A stretch of 6,517 nt of DNA from positions 6,018 to 12,534 of the forward strand of contig DEIT01000201.1 in the NCBI GenBank assembly GCA_002352635.1. The letters are read 5' to 3'. The translations under genes and the position numbers were made by a program. The DNA comes from Hyphomicrobiaceae bacterium UBA2767 (GTDB lineage: Bacteria; Pseudomonadota; Alphaproteobacteria; Rhizobiales; Methyloligellaceae). Shown one piece after another: positions 1-6,517 of this stretch (its first letter is position 1; each line of letters opens with the position of its first letter). The notes below the pieces were generated by a model. The model searched no databases and was not told where the DNA came from. It worked only from the letters and a program-made list of their open reading frames with translations.

Positions 1-53
1 GTTACCTGAGCGATTGTCTCAATGCGTGAAGGCGCGGGATTTTCCCTTGTCAT
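1..53 (-). CDS. Possible start of a divergent gene, cut by the left edge (unrecognised)
   Basis: On the minus strand an ATG at 53-51 opens a frame that stays open for 17 codons to the window edge. It reads MTRENPAPSRIETIAQV. It is the only minus-strand frame open to the edge, the other two having stops inside this stretch. The N-terminus looks protein-like, with a polar, Pro-containing start leading into a possible helix. The support is thin. It is very short, there is no good Shine-Dalgarno sequence just upstream (only GCGAGCG; a GGAG lies about 20 bases away), and an in-frame TGA at 71-69 rules out a longer version. If real, 54-178 would be a shared divergent promoter region for this gene and the dehydrogenase gene. 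I do not recognise the product and assign no function. It could equally be chance. Confidence 0.22.
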   Translation of the reverse strand, partial: MTRENPAPSRIETIAQV

Positions 54-79
54 CGCTCGCGCAGCGGGTCACTCTCCGA

Positions 80-92
80 CACTTGAAAAGTG
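80..92. repeat. Short perfect inverted repeat CACTT-GAA-AAGTG
   Basis: CACTT (80-84) and AAGTG (88-92) are exact reverse complements separated by GAA. At five base pairs it is too short and AT-rich to act as a terminator, and no T-run follows it. It overlaps the left half of the CRP-like palindrome at 89-104, so if the leader binds a regulator this may belong to a composite operator. A chance occurrence is quite possible at this length. Confidence 0.25.
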
Positions 93-104
93 ATTTGTGT
101 CACA
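89..104. promoter_or_regulatory. Candidate CRP/FNR-superfamily operator (AGTGA-N6-TCACA)
   Basis: The 16 bases read AGTGA TTTGTG TCACA. They match the classical CRP palindrome TGTGA-N6-TCACA at nine of the ten conserved positions, the exception being the first base. The right edge lies 74 bases before the proposed GTG start, a plausible place for a regulator of the dehydrogenase gene and, if it exists, of the divergent gene starting at base 53. Alphaproteobacteria carry several CRP/FNR-type regulators, but their preferred sites often differ from the enterobacterial consensus (FNR/FixK sites read TTGAT-N4-ATCAA). The match shows dyad symmetry, not binding. Confidence 0.28.
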
Positions 105-160
105 TTGGCGCGTCACGACATGCGTCTGGTCAGCACCGGTGTGTTTCAGCTGTCACAACC

Positions 161-169
161 AAGGGGGGG
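161..169 (+). promoter_or_regulatory. Ribosome binding site that fixes the GTG start of the dehydrogenase gene
   Basis: AAGGGGGGG ends nine bases before the GTG at 179. This purine tract can pair with the anti-Shine-Dalgarno sequence, allowing one G-U pair. None of the earlier in-frame TTG/GTG candidates was seen to have a comparable tract, and the resulting length of about 1610 residues fits the family. These are the reasons for choosing GTG 179. The run of seven consecutive G (163-169) is unusual and is discussed under findings. Confidence 0.6.
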
Positions 170-178
170 CGCGGAACC

Positions 179-3100
179 GTGGCGAAGGCGGCGCAGAAAA
201 AAGAAAAACCTTATACGAAATCGGTAATCAAGCAGCTCGGCAGCAACGGTGGCGGTAAAGGACTAAAGACCTTCGCCGAAGCGGTTCTGCGCGGCGCACA
301 CGAGGATGATTTCGACGGCATTGCGGCGGATACCGTAGCGCGGGTTATTCGCTCGAGCTGGGAATTCATAGCTAGCCGTTCAGCGAAGCAGAACAATCTG
401 CGGGTCTACAATCCGGGGACCGAATACACCGGCCTCGGCGATACCACGATCATCGAAATCCTGAATGCCGACATGCCGTTCCTCGTCGATTCTGTGATGG
501 GCGAAATTCAGGAACGCGGCCTGCGAGTGCAACTTGTTCTCCACCCCATTCTGCGCGTGACGCGCGACAAAAAGGATCGCTTGCAGAGCGTTTCAGGGCC
601 GAGTGACAGCGCGCCGGAAAACGCGGAAAAAGAAAGCTACATTCAGGTTCATATTGCACGCATTGGCGAAAAGGCCGAGCGCAATGAACTGGCCCAAGCT
701 CTCCAGAAGATCGTGGACGATGTCAGCGTCGTCGTCGTCGACTGGCGGCAGATGCTGGAGCGGCTCGACCGGGCGGTTGCCGCCTACACCACGGCCCCAC
801 CCTCAGTTCCGGTTTCAGATCTGGCGGAGTCGATCCAGTTTCTGAAATGGCTGCTGGACAACAATTTCACATTTCTCGGCATGCGCACCTTTTCTTTCGT
901 GGGAGGAAAAAAGAAAGGAACACTCAAGACAGTTTCCGGTTCAGGTCTCGGTATCCTGCGCGACCCGAATGTCTTTGTGTTGCGGCGTGGCAGAGAGGCC
1001 ATGAACATGACGCCGGAAATTCGCAGTTTCTTCCTTGCGCCCGCACCGCTGATCGTGACCAAGGCGAATGTGCGCTCGACCGTTCATCGTCGCGCATACA
1101 TGGATTACATCGGCGTCAAGATCTATGGCGACAAGGGGGAGATTTCCGGCGAACTTCGGATCATCGGCCTCTTCACATCGACGGCCTACACGCGGTCGAC
1201 GCGGAACATCCCGTTCTTAAGGCAAAAGGTTGAAGTGGTTCTCAACCGGTCCGGTTTTCCCGCAAACAGCCACAATGGCAAGGCCCTGCTCAATGTCCTG
1301 GAGACGTTTCCTCGTGATGAGCTATTCCAGATTGGGGTTGATGATCTGTTCGAAGCCGCCGTCGGGATCCAGTCGCTTGAGCTAAAACCCCGTGCACGCG
1401 CCTTCGCTCGGCCGGATGAATTCGACCGGTTCGTTTCCGTGATCGTGTTTGCGCCGCGTGACCGTTTTTCAACAAATGTACGCGTCCGCATAGGGGAGTT
1501 TCTGGCCGATGCCTACCGCGGCCGGGTTTCGGCCTACTATCCCTTCTTCCCGGAGGGTCCCCTGGTCAGGATTCACTTCATTATCGGTCGTTCCGAGGGC
1601 AAAACGCCTGTGCTGTCCCGGACGTTTCTCGACAAGAATATCGAGGATATCGTCCGCACATGGGAAGACGAGTTAAGCGATGCTTTAGTTGCCGGTGGCG
1701 GTGGAATCGGCACAGCGCTCGCCCGAAAATATCAGGGCGCATTTGGCAGGGCCTATCAGTCTACCTTCACAACCGAAAGAGCTGTGCAGGATATCAGCCA
1801 GTTTGAAGCGCTTGATGAAGAAAATCCGGTTGCCGTCGACTTTTACAGAGATGAGTCTGACCGGCCCGAACGCGTACGTGTTTCGCTCTTCCACCTGAAG
1901 GGAGCTATTCCGCTGAGTCGTCGGGTGCCGGTTCTGGAGAATATGGGCTTTTCGGTTATTGATGAGCGCTCCTACAGGATCAGCCCGGCCGGCGCGGGTG
2001 ATGCGCCATTGTCGCTGCATGACATGGTGCTTGAACATCCGGCGAGCCAGGCCATTGAGCTCAAGGAGTGCGATGCCCGCATCGAAGCCTGCTTCCTTGC
2101 TGTCTGGCAGGGACTTACCGGATCCGACGGGTTCAACAAGCTGGTGTTGAGTGCTGGTCTCGACTGGCGCGAAGCCGCCGTCATCAGAGCTTATGGGTCA
2201 TATCTGCGCCAGATTGGTGCGCCGTTCGGCCAGGCGTATCTGGCGGAAACCATGTTGCGCCATGCAGACATGACCCGGAAACTGGTGCGTATGTTCCGCA
2301 CGTTGTTCGACCCGGCGAGCGGGAAGACGGCAGAAAAGCGAAAGGCGGCTGTCAGGACCATAACGACGGCCATACATGCAGCGCTTGAGGATGTTCCAAG
2401 CCTGGATGAAGACCGGATCATTCGTCACTATCTCAATCTCATACAGTCGACCCTGCGTACCAATTTTTATCAGAAAGAGTCTGGCGGGCGTCCCTACGCT
2501 GCTATTTCCTTCAAGTTCGACAGCGCCAATGTTGATGGGGCACCGGAGCCCCGGCCATTTGCTGAAATTTTCGTTTTTTCGCCGGAAGTCGAGGGCATTC
2601 ATCTCCGTGGCGGGCGTATCGCGCGGGGCGGCTTAAGATGGTCAGATCGGGCGCAGGATTTCCGCACCGAGGTTCTGGGTCTTGCAAAGGCGCAGCAGGT
2701 CAAGAATGTCGTAATCGTTCCGACCGGCTCGAAGGGTGGGTTCGTCCCGAAATACCTTGCGCAAGCGAGCGGCCGTGACGAGTTTATGGCGACTGGTGTC
2801 TCTGCCTATCGGGAGTTTATTGTCAACCTGCTGCGGCTTACTGACAATCTCGCAGGCGCAAAAGTGATTCCGCCGGAAGATACGGTGCGATACGACGGCG
2901 ACGATCCCTATCTTGTGGTCGCGGCCGACAAGGGAACCGCTACGTTTTCCGACTTTGCAAACGAACTCTCGGTCGGGCACTCGTTTTGGCTGGGAGATGC
3001 TTTTGCCTCAGGCGGATCCGCCGGATACGACCACAAAAAGATGGCTATTACCGCGCGCGGCGGCTGGGAGGCGGTTAAACGCCATTTCCGGGAAATGGAC

Positions 3101-5011
3101 TGGGACATACAAAGCGAACCCTTCCGCGTCATCGGGGTTGGCGACATGTCGGGCGACGTATTTGGCAACGGCATGCTGCTTTCAAAAAAGACAAAGGTTG
3201 TCGCCGCTTTCGATCATCGCGATATCTTCATTGATCCCGACCCCGATCCCGAGAAGAGCTGGAAGGAACGGAAACGGCTTTTCGAAATGGGTCGGTCGAG
3301 TTGGCAGGACTACGCCACCAAGATAATCAGCAGTGGCGGCGGTGTTTTCAGCCGCATGTCCAAATCAATCAAACTGACACCGCAAATCAAGAAGCTCACC
3401 GGACTTGATGTGGGTGAGGTTACACCGAACCAGTTGATACGGGCGCTGCTTAAATCGGAGTTTGATCTGCTGTGGTTCGGGGGAATCGGAACTTATGTCG
3501 GCGGTGAAAACGAGAGCACCGAGCAGATTGGCGACCGCGCAAGCGATGCCATCCGCGTCAAGGCCAGCGAACTGAACGTCAAGGTAATCGGCGAAGGTGC
3601 CAATCTTGGCATGACGCAGGATGCGCGCATCGAGTTCGCATTGCGCGGCGGCCGCGTCAACACAGACGCGATCGACAACTCCGCCGGCGTCAATTCGTCC
3701 GATCTGGAAGTAAACATCAAAATCGCATTCGGTGCGGCTATGGCTGCGGGCAAGGTCACGTTGCCAGAGCGCAACAAGGTCCTCGTGAAGATGACTGAGG
3801 AAGTGGCCGCTGCGTGTCTCGAAAACAACTATCTGCAAACCCTTGCAATCAGTCTGGGTCAGCGCCGGGGCCTTGCCGACCTTGGATTCCAGCAGCGGCT
3901 CATGCGGGAACTGGAGAGCACCGGCCAGCTCGATCGTGAAATCGAATTTCTTCCCACAGACTTGGAAATATTCGAGCGCCAGCAGGGTGGGCAGGGATTG
4001 ACGCGGCCAGAACTTGCCGTGCTTCTCGCTTATGCGAAGATTGAATTATACAATGAGCTTGTTGAATCGAGCGTTCCCAATGACCCGTACTTTGAGCAGG
4101 AGCTCGAGGAGTACTTCCCCAAAACGCTTCTAAAGAGCTTTCCTGAAGATATAGCATCTCATCGGCTAAGACGTGAGATCATTGCGACACGAATGTCTAA
4201 CGCCATTATCAATCGCGGTGGCTCGACAATGTCGTTGCGGTTGAAGGAGGAAACCGGCCGTCCGGTTGCGGACGTTGTTCTTGCGTTCACCGCCGCGCGG
4301 GCGGTATTCGGGCTTGAAGAGCTGTTCGCCGAAATAGATCTGCTGGACAACAAAATTGCCGGCGCATGCCAGCTCGATCTCTATTTGCGAGTTCAGGACC
4401 TTGTACGCACACAGTCGGCGTGGTTCCTGCGCCACATTTCGCTTTCGGGGGATTTGACTGGAGCGATCAACATTTACCGCGCGGGTCTCAAAGAAATGAA
4501 AGGCGCGCTCAAATCCATACTTTCGGAGTCGCAACAAGGTGCACTCAATGCAGACAAGAATGTTCTGACCCAAGCCGGTGTCCCTTCCGGGCTTGCCCGG
4601 ACGCTTGCGGAGGCGCGGGTTCTGACCGACGGGCCTGATGCGGTTATGGTAGCGCACGCGCTTGGCCGCCCGGTTGTGGAGGTGGCTGGCATCTTGTTCG
4701 ACGCGACGGCCTTCTTCCGCCTTGATGAGCTCAAGGGCATCGGTGAAAAGCTGTTCGTGACGGACTATTATGATCGTCTTGCCATCAATGCCGCCATGAG
4801 TGCGATTTCGAACGCGCAACGTGCTGTTCTGCAGGATGTGGTTCGAACGGGTTCAGGCAATTCCAGAAACTTCCTGACATGGCACGGGGAAAACAAGGAG
4901 CAGGCAGTCCGCACACGCAAGTCCGTTGATGAAATCCTCGACAGCGGCGAGCCGAGCCTGTCACGCTTGATGGTTGCCGTCGGTCATTTGCGCGACCTGT
5001 CTCCTTCGTGA
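179..5011 (+). CDS. gdhZ: NAD-dependent glutamate dehydrogenase, large 180-kDa class
   Basis: The product catalyses L-glutamate + NAD+ + H2O to 2-oxoglutarate + NH4+ + NADH in the cytoplasm, feeding amino-acid carbon into the TCA cycle. Starting at GTG 179 it has 1610 residues, within the usual 1580-1650 of this class. The N-terminal half carries the regulatory ACT-type region, with its hallmark MPFLVDSV at about residues 99-106. The catalytic core follows: GGLRWSDR (817-824), TGSKGGF with the probable catalytic Lys852, ADKGTATFSD with probable catalytic Asp917, the Rossmann glycine motif GVGDMSGDVFGNG (986-998), GEGAN (1138-1142) and NSAGVNSSDLEVN (1167-1179). The helical C-terminal domain includes GLTRPELAVLLAYAK (1273-1287). 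No frameshift or missing key residue is seen. The symbol follows Caulobacter, where GdhZ also acts on FtsZ; Pseudomonas calls it gdhB. That cell-division role cannot be read from this sequence. A weakly biosynthetic role is unlikely, because this class is mainly catabolic. Family assignment is very secure; the start is moderately secure. Confidence 0.96.
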   Translation: MAKAAQKKEKPYTKSVIKQLGSNGGGKGLKTFAEAVLRGAHEDDFDGIAADTVARVIRSSWEFIASRSAKQNNLRVYNPGTEYTGLGDTTIIEILNADMPFLVDSVMGEIQERGLRVQLVLHPILRVTRDKKDRLQSVSGPSDSAPENAEKESYIQVHIARIGEKAERNELAQALQKIVDDVSVVVVDWRQMLERLDRAVAAYTTAPPSVPVSDLAESIQFLKWLLDNNFTFLGMRTFSFVGGKKKGTLKTVSGSGLGILRDPNVFVLRRGREAMNMTPEIRSFFLAPAPLIVTKANVRSTVHRRAYMDYIGVKIYGDKGEISGELRIIGLFTSTAYTRSTRNIPFLRQKVEVVLNRSGFPANSHNGKALLNVLETFPRDELFQIGVDDLFEAAVGIQSLELKPRARAFARPDEFDRFVSVIVFAPRDRFSTNVRVRIGEFLADAYRGRVSAYYPFFPEGPLVRIHFIIGRSEGKTPVLSRTFLDKNIEDIVRTWEDELSDALVAGGGGIGTALARKYQGAFGRAYQSTFTTERAVQDISQFEALDEENPVAVDFYRDESDRPERVRVSLFHLKGAIPLSRRVPVLENMGFSVIDERSYRISPAGAGDAPLSLHDMVLEHPASQAIELKECDARIEACFLAVWQGLTGSDGFNKLVLSAGLDWREAAVIRAYGSYLRQIGAPFGQAYLAETMLRHADMTRKLVRMFRTLFDPASGKTAEKRKAAVRTITTAIHAALEDVPSLDEDRIIRHYLNLIQSTLRTNFYQKESGGRPYAAISFKFDSANVDGAPEPRPFAEIFVFSPEVEGIHLRGGRIARGGLRWSDRAQDFRTEVLGLAKAQQVKNVVIVPTGSKGGFVPKYLAQASGRDEFMATGVSAYREFIVNLLRLTDNLAGAKVIPPEDTVRYDGDDPYLVVAADKGTATFSDFANELSVGHSFWLGDAFASGGSAGYDHKKMAITARGGWEAVKRHFREMDWDIQSEPFRVIGVGDMSGDVFGNGMLLSKKTKVVAAFDHRDIFIDPDPDPEKSWKERKRLFEMGRSSWQDYATKIISSGGGVFSRMSKSIKLTPQIKKLTGLDVGEVTPNQLIRALLKSEFDLLWFGGIGTYVGGENESTEQIGDRASDAIRVKASELNVKVIGEGANLGMTQDARIEFALRGGRVNTDAIDNSAGVNSSDLEVNIKIAFGAAMAAGKVTLPERNKVLVKMTEEVAAACLENNYLQTLAISLGQRRGLADLGFQQRLMRELESTGQLDREIEFLPTDLEIFERQQGGQGLTRPELAVLLAYAKIELYNELVESSVPNDPYFEQELEEYFPKTLLKSFPEDIASHRLRREIIATRMSNAIINRGGSTMSLRLKEETGRPVADVVLAFTAARAVFGLEELFAEIDLLDNKIAGACQLDLYLRVQDLVRTQSAWFLRHISLSGDLTGAINIYRAGLKEMKGALKSILSESQQGALNADKNVLTQAGVPSGLARTLAEARVLTDGPDAVMVAHALGRPVVEVAGILFDATAFFRLDELKGIGEKLFVTDYYDRLAINAAMSAISNAQRAVLQDVVRTGSGNSRNFLTWHGENKEQAVRTRKSVDEILDSGEPSLSRLMVAVGHLRDLSPS

Positions 5012-5020
5012 GTATGAACC

Positions 5021-5023
5021 AGG
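5021..5023 (+). promoter_or_regulatory. Weak ribosome binding site of the transporter gene
   Basis: AGG lies only four bases before the ATG at 5028 (CCAGGCGATATGG). The match is short and the spacing tight. Ribosomes finishing the dehydrogenase at 5011 stop 16 bases upstream, so translational coupling or re-initiation could make up for the poor site. The start is chosen because the next in-frame alternative upstream (TTG 4974) lies within the dehydrogenase coding sequence. It would also add 18 residues (PSVICATCLLREYEPGD) that precede the family's usual beginning. Confidence 0.35.
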
Positions 5024-5027
5024 CGAT

Positions 5028-6416
5028 ATGGTAGCCAGCGCAACGCGCACTCAAAGAACGGCTTGGCGTGGTCTGTTTGGATGGGTCATGTTCGACTGGG
5101 CAACCCAGCCATTCTATACGCTTGTGCTGACCTTCCTATTTGCACCCTACTTTGCCGCCACTTTCATCGGAGATGTGACGCGCGGCCAGGAAATCTGGGG
5201 CTATACGACGGCTGCCGCCGGCCTGATCGTGGCTTTCATCAGCCCTGTCCTTGGGGCGATCGCTGATGCCTCAGGCAGACGCAAACCGTGGATTGCGGTT
5301 TCATCGCTGGCTTTCATTGCGGGTCTGTGTGGCCTTTGGTTCGCCGTGCCGGGTGGCGGCAACCTGGTGCCGGTCTTGTGCGCCGTTATCATCGCCACCG
5401 TAGCAGTCGAATTTACGACCGTATTCACCAATTCAATGATGCCGTCTCTTGTGCCTCCGAACCAGCTCGGGCGCCTTAGCGGCATCGGTTGGGCAACTGG
5501 GTATGTCGGGGGCATCCTGTCGCTTATGATCGCCACCGGGCTGATCGTTACCGATGGCGAGACAGGAAAGACCATGCTGGGACTTCGCCCAATTGTGCCG
5601 CTTGACAGCTTGACCCACGAGGGCGAACGGCTGATCGGACCATTCTCAGCACTATGGTATGTGGTTTTCGCTCTGCCTCTTTTTCTCTTCACGCCGGACC
5701 GCGCGCGTCATGGTGGCAAGAAAAGCAAAAGTGCGCTTGTCCGCGAGGGGTTGGCGGAACTCAAAGACACACTGGCAAATGTCCGTCACTATGAGAACAT
5801 CGTGCGTTTTCTTGCCTCTCGGATGCTCTTTGCAGATGGCCTTGGGGCAATATTCGCCTTCGGTGGGGTTTACGCAGCGGGCCAGTTCGGATGGACCGCG
5901 ACCGAACTTGGTCTGTTCGGCATAATCTTGTCCGTATCAGCTGGGATCGGGGCAGCGCTAGGCGGAAACCTTGATGATAAATTCGGAGCACGCCCAGTTA
6001 TCATTGGCGGGTTGATCATTCTCTTGATGGGGTGTGCCGGCGTTCTCTCGGTCGACAAGACGCATATTTTCTATTGGGTTGAGGTCCCACCTGCTGCACC
6101 GGGCGGCGGGCTCCTCACCGGCCTTGGCGAGCGGATTTACGTTCTTTTTGCTGCCGTGATCGGACTCGTAGCCGGGCCGGTTCAGGCATCAAGCCGTTCG
6201 CTTCTCGCGCGTATTTCACCACCGGAAATGGCGACGAAATTCTTTGGCCTCTTCGCCTTTTCGGGCAAAGTCACCTCTTTTGCGGCGCCACTTACCGTTG
6301 GTCTCGTCACCGGGATAACAGGGAGTACGCGGCTCGGCATTGCATCGATTTCCCTATTTCTGCTGCTGGGGTTGGCCCTGCTTCTGACTGTGCGGGAGAC
6401 GCGTGAGGCGAATTAG
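5028..6416 (+). CDS. MFS transporter, UMF1 (Atg22-like) family
   Basis: This is a 462-residue inner-membrane protein with about 12 predicted helices, roughly at residues 26-47, 57-79, 88-107, 112-135, 151-174, 205-222, 262-285, 293-312, 323-342, 370-390, 405-428 and 435-455. FDWATQPFY (22-30) before helix 1 corresponds to the 'YDWANSAF'-like signature of the UMF1 family. The MFS loop 2-3 motif is GAIADASGRRKPW (76-88), with a degenerate second copy GGNLDDKFGARP (312-323). PVQASSRSLLARISP (384-398) followed by FFGLFAFSGK is a conserved UMF1 stretch near helices 10-11. The basic loop RARHGGKKSKS (225-235) between the two six-helix halves fits a cytoplasmic position. The substrate is not known for bacterial UMF1 proteins; yeast Atg22 exports amino acids from the vacuole. 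The gene follows the dehydrogenase by 16 bases on the same strand, so co-transcription is likely. The protein appears complete and undamaged. Family assignment is firm; any amino-acid role is inference from context. Confidence 0.9.
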   Translation: MVASATRTQRTAWRGLFGWVMFDWATQPFYTLVLTFLFAPYFAATFIGDVTRGQEIWGYTTAAAGLIVAFISPVLGAIADASGRRKPWIAVSSLAFIAGLCGLWFAVPGGGNLVPVLCAVIIATVAVEFTTVFTNSMMPSLVPPNQLGRLSGIGWATGYVGGILSLMIATGLIVTDGETGKTMLGLRPIVPLDSLTHEGERLIGPFSALWYVVFALPLFLFTPDRARHGGKKSKSALVREGLAELKDTLANVRHYENIVRFLASRMLFADGLGAIFAFGGVYAAGQFGWTATELGLFGIILSVSAGIGAALGGNLDDKFGARPVIIGGLIILLMGCAGVLSVDKTHIFYWVEVPPAAPGGGLLTGLGERIYVLFAAVIGLVAGPVQASSRSLLARISPPEMATKFFGLFAFSGKVTSFAAPLTVGLVTGITGSTRLGIASISLFLLLGLALLLTVRETREAN

Positions 6417-6517
6417 TGCCGGAAGTGACGCATCCCGGTAAACACCATGGCAACGCCCGCCTCATCGGCAGCGGCAATTACCTCATCGTCTCGCATGGAG
6501 CCACCTGGTTGAATGAC
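6413..6517 (-). CDS. purH: Bifunctional AICAR transformylase / IMP cyclohydrolase, C-terminal end (partial)
   Basis: Read from the right edge on the minus strand, 34 codons precede a TAA stop at 6415-6413. The residues begin VIQPGGSMRDDEVIAAADE and end MVFTGMRHFRH. This is the very conserved end of the AICAR formyltransferase domain of PurH, including the IQPGGS-RD motif and the terminal FTGMRHFRH typical of alphaproteobacterial members. PurH performs the last two steps of de novo IMP synthesis in the cytoplasm: formylation of AICAR with 10-formyl-tetrahydrofolate, then ring closure. The rest of the gene (roughly 500 codons in this family) and its promoter lie beyond the window. It converges on the transporter gene, and its stop codon overlaps that gene's stop codon. 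There is no room for a dedicated terminator between them. Identification is confident despite the short fragment. Confidence 0.93.
   Translation of the reverse strand, partial: VIQPGGSMRDDEVIAAADEAGVAMVFTGMRHFRH

Larger units (their letters stand above)
1..178. other. Leader region upstream of the glutamate dehydrogenase gene
   Basis: No well-supported gene lies here. The dehydrogenase frame itself is open from base 2, with possible TTG/GTG starts at 14, 26, 83 and 95. The residues it would add (for example SQCVKARDFPLSS) do not resemble the start of this enzyme family, so I treat it as untranslated leader. Of the other plus frames, one stops at 7-9 and the other at 27-29, so at most the last codons of an upstream plus-strand gene could be present. 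I see no convincing -35/-10 pair: TTGAAA at 83-88 has no good -10 partner at 16-18 bases. The region contains the inverted repeat, candidate operator and ribosome binding site listed separately. Confidence 0.6.

Noticed and set aside
36..46. GGGA-TTT-TCCC palindrome as a terminator of an upstream gene
   Set aside because: It has only four base pairs with a three-base loop and no following T-run, too weak to call.
14..178. N-terminal extension of the dehydrogenase beginning at TTG 14
   Set aside because: The residues are unlike the family's N-terminus, no ribosome site was seen for it, and it would make the protein 1665 residues. GTG 179 has a well-spaced G-rich ribosome site and gives the usual length.
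728..739. (GTC)4 trinucleotide run
   Set aside because: It encodes the valines of SVVVVDW in the dehydrogenase and is too short to be a meaningful microsatellite. Triplet slippage would not alter the frame.
3233..3252. Short direct repeat GATCCCGA…GATCCCGA
   Set aside because: It encodes the DPDPDPE segment of the dehydrogenase, where an FIDP.PDP-like motif is normal for the family. It is codon repetition, not a mobile or regulatory repeat.
4166..4819. Long minus-strand ORF (217 codons) inside the dehydrogenase gene
   Set aside because: It is an antisense shadow of a GC-rich coding region whose sense frame is clearly conserved. Its translation is rich in Arg and low-complexity, with no recognisable domain. 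The other long antisense frames are rejected for the same reason.
4974..5027. Upstream start (TTG 4974) for the transporter, overlapping the dehydrogenase end
   Set aside because: It adds 18 residues encoded within and just after the dehydrogenase tail. ATG 5028 begins the protein just before the conserved UMF1 segment.
5014..5034. Six-codon ORF ATG…TAG (MNQAIW) overlapping the transporter start
   Set aside because: It has no ribosome site beyond the dehydrogenase stop region, and ORFs of this length are expected by chance. A leader-peptide role cannot be supported.

Overview
The window looks like ordinary housekeeping DNA from an alphaproteobacterium, most likely a member of the Hyphomicrobiales (Rhizobiales: Brucella, Mesorhizobium or Rhizobium-like). 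The reasons are the large (about 180 kDa) NAD-dependent glutamate dehydrogenase, a UMF1/Atg22-type transporter directly behind it, a convergent purH tail with an alphaproteobacterial-type ending (…FTGMRHFRH), and moderately GC-rich codon use. The genus is inferred from recalled family features and not tested by any search.

Layout. Bases 1-178 are a leader without a well-supported gene. It holds a possible CRP/FNR-type palindrome (89-104), a short inverted repeat (80-92) and a G-rich Shine-Dalgarno tract (161-169). A weakly supported divergent reading frame runs off the left edge from base 53. Bases 179-5011 (+) encode one intact NAD-glutamate dehydrogenase of about 1610 residues, starting with GTG. 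After a 16-base gap, 5028-6416 (+) encodes a 462-residue, 12-helix major facilitator transporter of the UMF1 family, probably in the same transcript. From the right edge to 6413 (-) lies the C-terminal end of purH. Its TAA stop is interlocked with the transporter's TAG stop in the four bases TTAG.

How the genes fit together. The dehydrogenase converts glutamate to 2-oxoglutarate, ammonium and NADH, so it sits at the junction of amino-acid catabolism and the TCA cycle. The adjacent transporter has no known substrate. Its position suggests a link with amino-acid or related metabolite traffic, but that is inference from gene order only. purH (last two steps of IMP synthesis) is on the opposite strand and is a neighbour, not a partner.

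I found no mobile element, CRISPR array, RNA gene or convincing novel system. The points most worth a second look are the stop-codon interlock at 6413-6416, the dehydrogenase-transporter pairing, and the 5' leader (candidate operator, G7 tract, reading frame left open upstream of the chosen start).
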